Shown here one piece after another: positions 19,988-32,230 of a stretch of 64,000 nt of DNA (position 1 is its first letter; each line of letters starts with the position of its first letter). Position numbers and translations under genes: made by a program. The DNA lies in NCBI GenBank assembly GCA_011109175.1, contig RDEW01000027.1:581827-645826 (forward strand), in the 5' to 3' direction. The notes under the pieces are model-generated. The model saw only the letters and a list, made by a program, of their open reading frames with translations, was not told the origin of the DNA and did no database searches. The stretch is from Dicyema japonicum (Eukaryota > Dicyemida > Rhombozoa > Dicyemidae).

Positions 19988-22790
19988 TCAAATTTTATTC
20001 TTATGCTTTCCAAATGCGTAAATCATAGTCATTAAGGCTGCAGGGGTCACTCCTTCAATCTTGCTGGCATCCCCAACCTTAATAAAACATAAACTAAACA
20101 GTCCTTGGCCTAACCAAGTTCATCTTTTCTTTAGTCTCATTAGAAACCGGCAATCTTAATAAACACAAAACCATCACCTATCGAAGTCAAAGTCACGTGG
20201 GATGATAAATTCGAACTGTTTCTGCAAATAATTGATTTCCTCAGACTGAATAGCCACGGCGTGCTGGTACAACCCTAAAAATGACTTCCATCAGTTTACC
20301 TTCTGATTTTAGTCTGAGAAGCAAGTGGACGTCAAATTGGCCATCTTTGATGATAAAGTCGTCAAGGCCAGGGACCAAGTCTACTAAATGGACAGCTTCA
20401 GTGTTCGGGAGAGAAAGGCATTTCAGGGCACTCAGAATTAGTTAGCTTAAACCTCATCTGTTTACTTGAACATGGGGACACCCTACTAGAGTCCACACCA
20501 CAATTTGATAATAATTTGACTGCCTCAGTGAACCGTTCATTAAACTGAACTGCCAACTCCTTTCTTTCATCAGAAATACACCCAGTTCGACTCGCTACAA
20601 TATCACGTTAAAACTGATAGATTTTATTAATTAATATAGCACGTGTGATCAATGGCTGCAAGGACTCAGAATTGATGAGGATCAGAGTTACCCCCATGTC
20701 CAAATTAAAATAAAAAAACAAATATTAATCAATAAATGTAATAAATAATAAAATAAAAAATTCAATAATATTTTCGATCAATTTAATAAGCTACAAATCA
20801 GCCAAGTAATTCAAAAAAGCTACACGCCCGATTCACGTTGCCTGCGACCGCTGTCAGGAATACTGGAGCTTTAGTAGGAAACGTTGTCCTTTTTAGGAGC
20901 ATACAACGTCTGGCCGCACTCAGAAACCATAACGACCGAAACCCAGAGCCTCCTCAAGTATATCTCGGACTCTATCATAAAAGGAAACGCCGCGTGAAAT
21001 AGAGGCAACATCAGCTAATTACGATCTGGCACTCATATTACCATTTAAAGTAATCCTTTCCATGGCATTGTCTGGGCGCAAGTGGAAATTCTTCTACTTT
21101 TCTGCTCTGCTTGTGAACATTCGGTAAGGCTCAGTGACCCCACGAGTGATAATATCCTCGATCATGACCCCAATATATCCATCAGAACGAGTCAGAATGA
21201 AATCTGGCAATTCCATCACACGACAGCCCGCGTTAAATTCCAGCAATAACCCCCTAAAATTAACACGTAATTCTACCTGTGCCGCCGCTTCCTCATATCC
21301 GGTCGTCCCGTTGATTTGCCCAGCAAAATACAAATTCCTTATTGATTTGGTTTCCAAAGTACTATTCAGTTGTCGTGGATCAACAAAGTCATACTCGACT
21401 CCGTACCCTGAAATGACCCCAAAGCCAACCTGGGACAGCGATTTCCGCGTTTTCCAGTCCGGCTATGCAGTTGACCAGCTTCTGTTGGTATTCCAACGGC
21501 ATTGTACAGGAAAGTCCCTGCGGATATACCAACTCCGCATCGATTCCTATAATAATAATATATTATTCCTATAAATTATTAAAATTTTGTATTTCGATTC
21601 CTATAAATTATTAAAATTTTGTATGTTTGTATCAATTATGAATGATTTTATAATTTTATTAAAATGTAAATTAAATTAACATTTAAAAATTAAAATAAAT
21701 TTAAATACCTTCCGGCTCTAGCCATACAACGTGGTCTCTATCGCCGAATCTCAATACCTTCGCCTATTTGTCTAATTATCCACATGTACTTCAATAGACG
21801 GACAATAACGGGGACCTACGACTTCTTCCTTTACGTGGTTGTTCAAATGTAGGCTGTCTGAAATGATCTTAGCGACTTTGGGATTCGTCTTGGTTTTGTA
21901 GCACAGCAGCTGCTCTTCCGGCTAGATATATAATCAACTAAGACCTCAATTCTCACCCTTTTGTTTAGGAAAGAAAACGGGAGAGGAGGATAATCGGGGA
22001 GGGACTTTTCAGTTTGACTAAAATCGACTGTATTTAGTTTAATGCGTGGCGGAGTTCCTGTTAAATAATAAATACCTTCTACCAGTCTTTAAGCGACTGA
22101 TTTTGAAATGACGCCTAAGTGAATCAGCTAAACACATGGATGGGGACTCATTCAATCGTCCAGCAGGGAAAGACTCCTTCCCAATATTAATCGTTCCCCC
22201 GAGGAAAGTCCCGGTTGCCAAAATAACTGTTTTCGCCTTAATAACCCCCAATTCTAAATAATCATAATAAGCAAAACCTGTCACAACCCCTACACACGTT
22301 AAGTACTCGTCAACTTGTAGACTAATGTCCTCGACTTTGGTTTCGATGACGTCAAGATTAGGCGTCCTCTCCAATAATTCCTGCTGCATTAAATTTCTGT
22401 ATCTTTCCCGGCATATTTGGGCCCGTAAACCCTAAACTAGGAAATCCAGGGTTACCCAAACCGCTGGCCCGTGGCTCTTGTTGAGAACTCTGAAATGGAC
22501 TCCAGCCTCGTCTAAGATAAATGAAATCACAAACCACAAAGTCGTGGAGAGAGTCCGTCTAGGGCGTCCACTTCACGTAGTAAATGCCCCTTTCCAATTC
22601 CCCGAAAGAGGGGTTGCACGACATCACGCCTTTGCGTCATATGGTAATGACTACCTATTGATTTAATCTTATCTGTGACGATTGTGGTAGAGAGCCCAAT
22701 TCTGCAGGCAGCGTGTGCCGCCTCACATCCAGCATGTCCCCCGCCAACCACCAAAACATCGTAGAATTTCTTCCCAAAAGAGCTCCGCAT
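19988..22790 (-). CDS. MTO1: MTO1/MnmG/GidA tRNA uridine-5 modification flavoprotein, with two lesions
   Basis: MTO1 with GTPBP3 installs the 5-taurinomethyl/carboxymethylaminomethyl group on the wobble uridine of mitochondrial tRNAs. The N-terminus has the FAD-binding [16 protein letters not shown], with almost no presequence. After a 25-nt intron comes [25 protein letters not shown] follows only if one G is added to the GGGG run near 22608. Further blocks: [170 protein letters not shown] and [10 protein letters not shown]. An in-frame TAG follows FTSRAEK near 21095. Introns are mostly 22-27 nt, with one of about 150 nt near 21550-21710 and an anomalous 20600-21035 segment. Confidence 0.88.
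21565..21624. repeat. 28-bp direct repeat in a long MTO1 intron
   Basis: ATTCCTATAAATTATTAAAA and the following 8 bases occur at 21565-21592 and again at 21597-21624, 32 bp apart. The duplication makes this intron several times longer than its neighbours. Confidence 0.8.
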
Positions 22791-23137
22791 GATTTTTTGT
22801 TTTAAAAATTTTTTTTTTAATAAATTTTAAATTAATTTTTAAAATTAAGAATAAACTTTCTACATTCAATTAACATGAATTTTGAAATCTCTGGTAATTC
22901 GCGTTTGCTACTTAAATTGTCTAAATAAATATTATACGCACATATGACTGTAATCGGCTATAATAAGAGACTTTTAGACTGATTCAGAGTGATGGGAGAA
23001 ATGACATGCAAGTCTATTTTACGAAAGAAGCGTATTCCCCCGATTTTTAGCAAGTCGGTCTCCTTTGAAGATAAATACAAGCCATTTTCTTCACTAAATG
23101 ACCTAGAATTCAAGTATGCCTGATCTTTACACAAAGA
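22791..23137. promoter_or_regulatory. Shared upstream region of MTO1 (-) and the ankyrin/SOCS gene (+)
   Basis: The two start codons face away from each other across 347 bp of AT-rich DNA. Both promoters should lie here. No specific element was identified. Confidence 0.45.
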
Positions 23138-24801
23138 ATGTACAAATATGCCATAGAGGATAATAGCTCAAAGTTAGAAGCTTTGATCAGTCGGTATGGC
23201 CATGCAAATTATCTCTTCCCCAGCGGCTACTCCCTGCTCCACGTGTCAGCCTCCCATGGTTGGTCTAATAATAGTTAATCAATTCTTCTTGTAGGCTCAC
23301 TTGAAACCGTAGAAATGCTGATCAACCATAATGCGGAGGTTGACCCTTCTGGGTCCAATTTTACGCCACTTTTCTTTGCCATTTCCAACGGCTTCCATTG
23401 CGTTGTGAGGACACTGATCACCAATGGAGCCAGGAATTACGACTTAAGCCATTATGGGGATCGTGCCCTCGGTCTCGCTACAAAATGTGCCAACTATGAG
23501 ATCATATCGCTGATTTTGGAGACCAACTTCGACCATGTGGGCTCATCTGGTATTTTGGGGGAATAAATTTCAGATATTCTAGGAAATACTCCCCTCCACC
23601 AGGCAGTCACCCTGGGGGACTCAAAAATTGTAGAAATTCTGCTGAAATTCGGGGCTTCCCTCAATTCCTACAATCGTGAAGGTCTGTTATTGCTAACTCC
23701 AAAGGATTGGATCCATTTGATGTCCTGGCCCGTTGTCCCTATCATATTGAATTAATCGATGTTCTAATTTCCCAAGGTTTCAATTTAAGGCACAGAAACA
23801 AGAATTCTTTGAGTCCCTTGCAGGTTCTACTTCGAAACCTGACTCCCAGATTTCCATAAGGAACCAAAACCTTCCCCTCTTGCACACTTTGATCGTCAAG
23901 GGTGCCACAGTCGAGAACTCTCTCCTTTCCTTTGCCATATCACAGAAGCACACGTCGAACGACATCATCAATTATTTGCTAGAACGCGGGACTTGTTTGG
24001 ATGCTTCATTCGGTCCCCATATTGGCGGTAGAAACTTTAGTTTTGCTACTCCTCTCAGCTTCGCCTGTATTACCGGAAATATCGACCTAATGGAGCTCTT
24101 TATGAAGCACAATTTCAACATTTACAAGAATTACTGGGATTACGACAGCCTTCTCAGTTACTTTCTGGACAAATCGGATGTTTTCACGTTTCCCTTGACT
24201 TCCTACAAAATCCGTCTCTGTGGGGACAACAAGGAATGTCTGTTCAACCTGTATATAGAACTTCATCCTTATTGCCGGTATTCTGATATCCCTTAGTTTA
24301 CAGAATTTTGGCTTGTCTGTTGAAGAGAGGCTTTTTGGTGACGAGAACTGACAATTATGTGACCCCCCTGATTTACTGCTGTAAGAAACCGATCGAGCAT
24401 TTGAGTCAGTTGGCCGCGATTTTCATGCTAATTCAAGCTGGAAGTGATTTGTCTGCAAAGGACTCGGATGACTATTCTGCCTTGCACTATCTCTGCCACC
24501 AAACAAAGGGGAACTTGCCGCTGACTAAAGCGCTATACAGCTCCTGCTATCCGCCATCCTGTTTTTTGACGACTCTGACAAAAAGCTGGTCAAAAGGATG
24601 TTCCCTTCCCTCACCATTTTCGATAGTCCGGTAAAACTGAAGGAATTTGCGAGATTTAGTTTGATTCGGTCTTTGGGGCCGGCACCCCATATTCAAGTCG
24701 AAAACTTGCCTGTTAGCGATAAAGCTAAGAATTATCTCCTTTTCGAGGATTTGAAGGCTTTGATAGTCAAATCTTTGGTAAAATCACGCTTTTTTAATTA
24801 A
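23138..24801 (+). CDS. Ankyrin-repeat protein with C-terminal SOCS-box-like domain
   Basis: It is probably an ASB-type substrate adaptor for a cullin-5 ubiquitin ligase. ATG 23138 starts MYKYAIEDNSSKLEALI. A 36-nt intron (23259-23294) joins SASHG to SLETVEMLINHNAEV. Ankyrin signatures recur: GYSLLHVSASHGSLE, GNTPLHQAVTLGDSKIVEIL, ATPLSFACITGNIDLMELF and DDYSALHYLCHQTKGN. Introns of 24, 23, 26 and 26 nt follow in correct phase. The end, LKEFARFSLIRSLG...ENLPVSDKAKNYLLFEDL, fits the SOCS-box pattern (conserved L..L.R..IR..LG then LP....YLL). Near 24530-24545 the frame shifts between LTKAL and LLLSAILFFDD, within CGCTATACAG, so either the gene is damaged or the sequence has an error. The substrate is unknown. 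Confidence 0.78.
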
Positions 24802-27800
24802 AATAAATTTTACGTTTTAATGAGCAGGACATGCAGCTAGCTGATGATTCTATACTAAGTAGTAAAGGAATGGGGGCAATTATTTGTAGTTGATTCAGTT
24901 TATTCTTTTCAAAGTTAATCTGCGGCTTTGGGACCTGAGAGGGAGAAATGACAGGGGCTGACGGACAGTGTGCATGGTCCCAGCATTATGGAGTTCGTTG
25001 AAACTACGGACTAAGTATTGATATCCATAAGTCAAATAAGTTTTGTAAACTTTAATGTTCAAGTTATGCAAGGAAAATCATAATCGAGTGAGCATTAGTG
25101 ACCTCATTTATCCTAGAGTCGGTATATGAAATGAGAAAATCAGATATTTTACAGTAGCACCTGTGAAATAGTAATAAAAATGATAGACCTGTCAGTTTGA
25201 AATGTTTATTAGATTCAATAAAAAACTTTTTTAGAAAATTCGTGAGTTTATAGAAAATTTAGCAGGATTTTTTCTAATAACAGACTTAACCTTTTCAATG
25301 ACCTTCCTGATTGAACAAGGCATAACAGTTGACACATTAGTATTTTATTCATAAACTCGAAAAAATTAAAAAAAATAAAAATCAATAAAAATTTTGACTC
25401 TATTGACCTAAAAATTAAATTTTTATAAGTTTTAAACAATTTTAAAGAACATGAATTTTTGACTTTATTAACAAAAATTGCCCTAGGTTGTATCATGGTG
25501 AGTGATGATACTCAGAGGATTACTCAGTTTAGGAGTTCCCAATGAAGAACAGAGTGGAGAACTTTTAGTCGATTACGTCCACCTCTCGTTGAAATAAGTA
25601 ATTTAATAGTGCATTTGTAATTCATCGTCTTCAACAGTGGAGACCTCATCAAGTGATTAAATATACTTGTGTTTGTTCTTATATTTTATACTAAACGTCG
25701 TGGAATCCTCAGAAGTCACCTATTACCACAAGAACTATTCAACTCGAATTGCCGACTCTCTAGAATGACGGTGGTTTCATCAGCAGCTAGGAGAGGTCTA
25801 CCAACATAATCGTTAACCAATTAAAAATACCAATAATATTCCAATCAAATATTCTGAAAATAAACCAGAAAATATTACAAAGTATCGACCCCGAAGTGCC
25901 GGTAGAAATCTGTCCGAAAATAAAAGCTGTCCATTCCGATTGAAAGTTCGATGCAATGATGCCTCCTGGTTGACGAGTGACCCCGTCATCATTGATTACC
26001 TACTGTGGAACTGAATTGTCTACTCAAAGTTGAACGCAACCAAAATGAAAAAGACGTCACTTTTGTCCTCTTCCTACGATTAATTATCTTTCCTTTGTAA
26101 ATAAAGAGCGTGTCCTGTCTAAGTGGAGGTTCAGTATCGGAGATTACGCCTTTACAAAAAGATCAGTAATAAATTATAATCTAAAAAAACAACTATAGAA
26201 TGCTTTAGTTGGCTTGCGCTCTAACGACCGTAGCTGAGCTGCTCAGTTATGCTGCATAAACTTAGTGGCCGTAAACGTACCTCTTGATTTCCTACTTACT
26301 GCTAATCAGTCTCCCATAACAGAAATGTTCATTCTGGCTTCATGACTGAAATAGAAAACCTGATACTCTTTTATCTGATAGAGGTAGAAACATCAGTCTT
26401 TAATGTACAAAACGAGGTTCTCACATTCATTATTTCTCATTAAAGAAGAATGATGATGATAACGTAAGGACTCTGGAGGAGAATCGTAAATTCCTTTCAA
26501 CTCCTGTAAGGAGTACTGGAGTATGTGCAACTAGAGAAACTTTAAAAAAAAGTCATCTTCATTCACTTGTCCCATGCAAGCTTTAATTTATCTGTGTATG
26601 AGTTAAGTATCTGATTGCACGAAAAGACGGCCTTTCAAATGTGATTCATATTTCTCGTGATTAAAATTATAAAGACGGTAATAGAAAGCTGTAGTGTGAA
26701 CATCCTTGCAAAAAGTAATACAGGAGGTTGATAAAATGGTCTTTAATTTCCCTCAAAGACTAACACAAATTTGCCTCTTCTTTATATTATTACCTATACT
26801 GCAGTATCTTTCCACAATCCAAAAGTATAATATTAAAAAAATCACAATAACGAGTATATAATTCATTAATTATATATTTGTCAAAATTTTTTTTTAAAAT
26901 GGTCAACCACCAACAATAAAATTTATTACACGCGGTTTTTATGGTCGTTTCTTGTGGATTTTTGTATGTAGTTTTCATCAGCATTACATCATTATTGAAA
27001 TTACAAGATGCATCATACTTTATTAAATTAATCTTTGATTTATCAATTCGTTATGTTGCTTTTAATTATAAAGAAATTGTGTTAATGTCGACTTTATATT
27101 TTATACTATTTTTATTGGAAGTCTAATATTGACATAAATTATGCAGGTACCGACTCTATTAAGTGACCCCAGTGTCTCCATCTGTTCTTGCTTTGCCTGG
27201 AATCATTCATGAGTGTCCTAAAGTGAGAAGGTATCCATTCAAATTTGCCAGCATACTTCTGATAGGCAAGAATCTCCTCTTATTGTATTCCTCAAAGATG
27301 AGGAAGATGTGATTCTGTCAAGTTTAGATAGGATTAGCAGGGTTCTGTATGACTCGTAGATGTTTTGAGTGGATTGTTGGACGTATCGTCGACTTTATTG
27401 CTAATTAATGTTATCTATTATGGATTACACGATCATATCAGCAACCTCTTAATTCGTGTGAAATTGCAACTTATAAACTATTAATATAAAAAACAAAGAA
27501 TTAGAGTTATTGGACTGCAACCCTGTTTTTTCGAACTATAAAGAGGAGGTGTCATAGCTTCCTGATGTTTATTCTAATTAGTCTCATCTGTTTATCCGTT
27601 TATTCGAAATATTATCGTCAGTTTATGTGTTTATTTGAAATATCAGGTTTGTCTAATTTACGCAAACTTTAAACATTTTCTCGATCTGCGCAAATCTTCC
27701 TTAACATTCAAAAATATTCATTTAACCATACAAAACATGGGAAACTTTTTCCAAGCTCTTTAGTAAAAGCATTATGGTCGCTAATATTGGAGAACTAAAT

Positions 27801-28194
27801 TGTGCAAAGCGGGATTTTCTCTGACTAATTCGAGCTTTACGCGAAATTTCCAAATTGGCCAGAATGTTAAAACAATGAATCTTTCCAAACGCGGGATTAG
27901 TGATCTCAAGAGACGCCATTAGTGAGTCAGTCATATCCACTTCTGGGAAGTTGCCTCCAGAGAAGACTTTTCATCACTTCGATTGGGAGTATCTTTAGTG
28001 TTCTCAACAGCTCTTTTCCAAGGACTTTCCAACACTTTTCTTCTCAATTCATGTGAGACTCGTATTCCACTAAAAATTCATCATTCTCTTATTATGTCAG
28101 CTGATTCTCCACCAGCAACTTTTCTTCTGAAATCAAAAAATAACTTTAAATTTTTTATTTCTGATGTTTTATTCTACCTTCATATTTCAAAAAA
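24802..28194. other. Long intergenic stretch
   Basis: No conserved gene was recognised. AT-rich open frames at 25248-25496 (-), 26790-26984 (-) and 26941-27126 (+) look like chance. At 27722-28130 (-) a coding-like stretch (VDMTDSLMASLEITNPAFGK) could be an exon of an unknown gene or a retroelement part, but it could not be joined. Confidence 0.4.
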
Positions 28195-28249
28195 TTATAA
28201 AGTTAAAAAGTTTTTTTTAATAAAATAATTTTTACAAAGAACAAATGTT

Positions 28250-29690
28250 AGTGAGGAAGCCGGCTGCGTGGATTGCCCTAGGGTGCGCTTTAAAACCGCT
28301 GTAGACCTGGAGCATTCCCGTAGCTTTCTCTCTTCGTATTTTGATGTCCTCTTTAAACGATTCTTTTTTGTTAATGCATACTCCAAGTATATCAGGTTTT
28401 TCGGAAATTCAACATATTGATTCCTCCTATTTCTCGCTATCCAAGTTACAGAACTTTATTCTCTTGATAATGTCAATCCATTATTCCGACACCAATCTTC
28501 GATTTTCAACATATGAGCTACTGTTCTTTTCCATGATATTGATTTATTCATACTAGTGTCCAAAATTAGAATGTCGTCTGCATAAATTATGATTTTGGTA
28601 TTGATGTGTTCCGGTTTTGGCACCTCGCTCATTATACAGTTGAAGAGGAGGGGACTCAAAATTGAACCTTATGGAACACCTCTACTTAGTTTTATCTTTT
28701 TAGAGAGCATATTTCCCACACGAATATTATACTCTCTTCCCATAAGGAAGTCTCTAATCTACATGAGCGCCGACTTTCCAATGTTCGCCATTGACAATGT
28801 CTCGAAAAGTCCTTCATGCCAGACACTGTCAAAAGCCTTGGATATGTCCAAACACGTAACAGTAAGGTATTCTTTCTTACTTATAGATTCTTGAATTGAC
28901 TTCCTAAGCTCCCGGATGCAGTCTGCAGTTCCTCTATTTTTACGGAACCCCCACTGATTGTTTGCAAGAAAATTGTTTTCCTCAACCACTTTTGATAATC
29001 TATTGAAGACAATTTTTTCCATAATTTTTGAAGTTGAATTGACATTATTAAGGTTGTTCTTTCAGCAGATATAGGCTCCTCCTTATTTCCAAAGTTTGTG
29101 GAAGATGGTCGCTTCCAATATCTTGCTCCACATATGGGTGCTCAAAAATTTTGCTCAGATTCTGAGGCATCACAAAAACTCCGAGCTTGTCCCCACTACT
29201 TGGTGCAAGGTGATTAATTTCGACTGAGGTTAAAATTCTTTAACTCTCCAGACTTCATCCATTTTACAAGGCATTTTCCATCTTGATTGGTTGCTACACA
29301 ACCATAGTCAGTATGTTTAGCGTTCATGTCTCCAACAAGGATTGGATATTTATTGTTTTCCATAAATTTGTCAACAATCCATGGATACTCTCGTAGTTTT
29401 TTAGAATAGATTCCTCGATAGTTATCCATCCATGGTTGTTTGTAGTGAGTGCTTGCCTAGTTCACAAAGATTTTCTTCATTGATCGTGGGTAGTCTTGTA
29501 TTTAAATAAGTTTTGTAGTAAATTGAAGTTCCAGCACAAGAACCAGTCTTCCAAAAAATCGTATCCATCAATTTTAAATGGTCTTTTCTTCAATATAGTT
29601 TCGTTTATAATTAGAACATCCATCTGGATCGTGCTGGCTAGAGCAACCAGCACTGAGGCCCTTTCCTAAGAGAACGGGCATTAATCAGGG
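28250..29690 (-). pseudogene. ORF2 (APE endonuclease plus RT) of the jockey-like element, disrupted
   Basis: Pieces in different frames follow the ORF2 order of jockey-type elements: RITLINARSLRK at 29680, INETILKKR at 29600, GDMNAKHTDYG near 29300, then RT motifs from 29022 to 28250 including SKAFDSVWHE (motif A) and YADD (motif C). At least three stops or frame changes interrupt it. Confidence 0.7.
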
Positions 29691-29699
29691 TTATCCTGA

Positions 29700-30876
29700 C
29701 TACTTCTGGTTTTTTTGGTGGCTGCCCTTTCTTCTTAAGAGCGCAACCAAATCTAGTAAAAATTTAGAATCCTTTTTTATTATTCTCATATCTTTAATGC
29801 TTCTTTTCAACATGTCAAAAATCGAGTTGGAAGCTACTACTTCTTCATTTTCAGACAAGATGTTTGAGTGAGTCTCGACAGTCTGTGTAGCAACTCCAAA
29901 AGTCACTTTTCTAACAGGTGCTTCCGCCTGGTCACTCTCATCAAGACTGCTTGTCTGTGTTGAAGCTTCTACTGTTTCTTTTTTAGGTTTCTTATTATAT
30001 GTGGTATTCCAGCCAGTCTGCTCATACATTCTAAACTCTGACTTAAATTTCTTATTCGTTCCAATTTTGGAAACTTCACTTACTCCATTATGGGCATTTT
30101 CTCGTTTTAAAGATAATTTTCCATTCGATTCTTTCCTTTTTTGGTCAATTTTGTTTTTCTTCGCTATGTTAGCTTCAACAGCCTTGGGGCATCCTCCATA
30201 ATTGGCAAAGTGGCTGGATGAACCACAATTCACACACGACTTATTATTGTTTGTAACCGGACACTGCGATCTTCTATGTGGCCCAGAACAAACAAGGCAT
30301 CTTTCAACATTTTTGCAAAAACGAGCAATTTGGCCAAACTGTTGACAACGAAAACATTGGATCTCTGGTTTATTGAACCATTCAGCTTTTATCTTCAGAT
30401 ATCCAATTATCAGTCCAAATCTTACAAGAGATTCAGCCTCATTTCTGTCCGATATTGTAAGTTTGGCAACAGATAGTCTGATGCCCTGCTTTTCAAATCT
30501 TTCAACCGTAAATTTTTCTCCCAATATCGTTCCAAGGTATTCTTCCAACTCACTGGTTTCAATCCACGTCGGAAGACCTTTGAGTATACCTACTGAGGGT
30601 CTCGTCGTAGCTTTTTGTAATGAATGTCTATTAACTCAAAAAGGTTTTCTTTCTTTTAGTTGATTCTGGAAACCTTCCAAATCACTTGTAGTTTTAAAGT
30701 TCAGGAGAAATTCTCCTGTGCGATATTCGAGCCACCTTGAGAGAATCAATACTACATTGAGTAAAGAATATTCGGAGTGCACCCATTGCGGAGTTTTTTA
30801 CTTCTAGGATAGCAGTAACACTGACTTCCTTCTCAAAGTTTGTAAACATATCTGAAAATATTCTCGTATTACTCAT
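29700..30876 (-). CDS. ORF1 (gag-like zinc-knuckle protein) of the jockey-like element
   Basis: The frame from 30548 to 29700 is open for 282 codons and contains CFRCQQFGQIARFC, CLVCSGPHRRSQC and CVNCGSSSHFANYGGC, typical nucleic-acid-binding knuckles of jockey/I-type ORF1 proteins. An upstream piece (30876-30694, starting MSNTRIFSDMFTNFEKEVSV) belongs to the same protein but is in another frame, with a break near 30610-30690. The tail is Lys/Glu/Ser-rich. The stop at 29700 slightly overlaps the start of the endonuclease frame. Confidence 0.75.
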
Positions 30877-31049
30877 AGACCAAACTCAATATAGTGCAAC
30901 AACAAACAACAACGATTTATTGACAAGAGTTAAGGAGATTTCTGGAGGGTATTACATCTGAGTCCTACCATAAGGCTTGGACTCCACACCTGGACCCTTC
31001 CTCCTATTTTATTATTAATCTTTTTCGGAACGTTTCTCCCAGCTTTTTA

Positions 31050-31375
31050 ATCATTATTCTTCCAGCTTCATGTATGTGTCCTGGACCTTTGATCTCCTCC
31101 TGAAACCATTGATCCGATCTTCCACAATCTTGCTAATCGGTTCCATGACTTTGTTTTCGTCGTTTAGACAGTCTTTCAGTTTCTTTTTTAAAGAGAGCTT
31201 AATTACAGCTCTTCTAGTCTTCTCTAGGAGGGATAGGATCTTGTCCCTCTTCAGAGAGAAGAACCACCCCTCGCACCCATAAAGTAGGCTAGGGAGAATG
31301 ACTCCCTTGAAGATAAACAGGTAAGTGTCACGACTAACGTGTAACTTCCGTGTACATAGGAGCGACTGAAAGGCT
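31050..31375 (-). mobile_element. LINE RT C-terminal (thumb) fragment
   Basis: Minus-strand translation gives SRDTYLFIFKGVILPSLLYG, then CEGWFFSLKRDKILSLLEKT and IVEDRINGFRRRSKVQDTY, the typical thumb and post-RT region of a non-LTR element (I..V.LPSLLYG.E.W). No upstream motifs are present, so it is a 5'-truncated copy. Confidence 0.6.
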
Positions 31376-31754
31376 CTCTTTCTCCTCCCCTATATGTCGT
31401 CCATGTAATCTCCTGCGTGTCCATAGTCGACCCCCAGGCAGCGCAGACTGTGTGAATTGTTTCGAATTTTTCAACCTTAGACATCTCCCACGTTAACGTC
31501 CTTTCAAGAAAAGATCAACACATTTGGTGATCATGAAAATTTTCAGTAGCCTTCTCATTGTCTCTCAAAGTTTTTTTTCGTGAGTCAAGCACTTTCTGAC
31601 AAATGCTGACGTTGCATAGCTACGAGTCCGTTTTCATTACAAGGTCTCAGGGTGCTGTTGGATCAGTCACATAACCGTTTTGATAAAAGTGGATTGAAAA
31701 CCTTTAATATTCCATAATTTTATTTTCACCAATTTTACTTTAATTGGATAATCC

Positions 31755-32157
31755 ATGATGGCAAAGCTTCAGAAGGAAGAGAAGCGTCGAATACACGAAG
31801 ACTCAGGTTCGGAATAACCTCGACAGGCATTCCCCTTCATTCACTCCCCAGTCGCTTCTAATGAAGTAAACCGATGCCTAAAAAATAAGCAACAATCAAT
31901 AACAGACAATACCAGGAAATCAAACATACTTATCAGTGAGTCAAAGGTGAACCAAGAAAAGAGGTGACTAACCACGTGTTCATCTAGAAAGCATGAGGTC
32001 CAAAACGACAAAACTAATCGTCCTATTCCAGTAAAGCCGTATAGCGATCGCCGTGAAGGACTGCTAGTAAACACGAACTGTCCGTGGAATATCCACTGTC
32101 TACTAAAAATGTGTGCACGTAGACAAATAAAAAAATTAAATAAACATCATTAAAATC
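31755..32157 (+). CDS. Putative small multi-exon gene, unknown function
   Basis: ATG 31755 gives MMAKLQKEEKRRIHEDS. A 45-nt GT...AG intron joins to VASNEVNRCLKNK, and a 24-nt intron (GTGACTAACC...TCTAG) joins NQEKR to KHEVQNDKTNRPIPVKPYSD, ending in TAA about 32157. Frame is kept at both junctions, and the second intron has the local size. The product is very Lys/Asn/Arg-rich and hydrophilic. I recognise no family, and the call rests only on splice consistency. Confidence 0.3.
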
Positions 32158-32230
32158 AAATTCTATCTAAGAAAAGCTCCAGTTGTTTTACCATGGGAGA
32201 ACTTACTACCAAACGAATTATTGGAGGAAA

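Larger units (their letters stand above)
28195..30880 (-). mobile_element. Jockey-like non-LTR retrotransposon (gag-like ORF1, endonuclease, RT)
   Basis: Minus-strand order is ORF1 with three CCHC-type zinc knuckles (30876-29700), an APE-type endonuclease (about 29690-29200) and an RT (about 29022-28250). The endonuclease shows LINARSLR, IINETILKKRPFKIDGYDF and ILVGDMNAKHTDYG. The RT shows NQWGFRKNRGTADCI, CLDISKAFDSVWH and YADDILIL. Stops and frame changes in the endonuclease and RT indicate an inactive copy. The 3' limit is uncertain, since coding similarity fades near 28250. Confidence 0.82.

Noticed and set aside
21095-21097. TAG as a recoded sense codon
   Set aside because: TAG ends other genes here (for example IDH3 alpha), and no other in-frame TAG was seen in conserved regions, so a changed genetic code is not supported.
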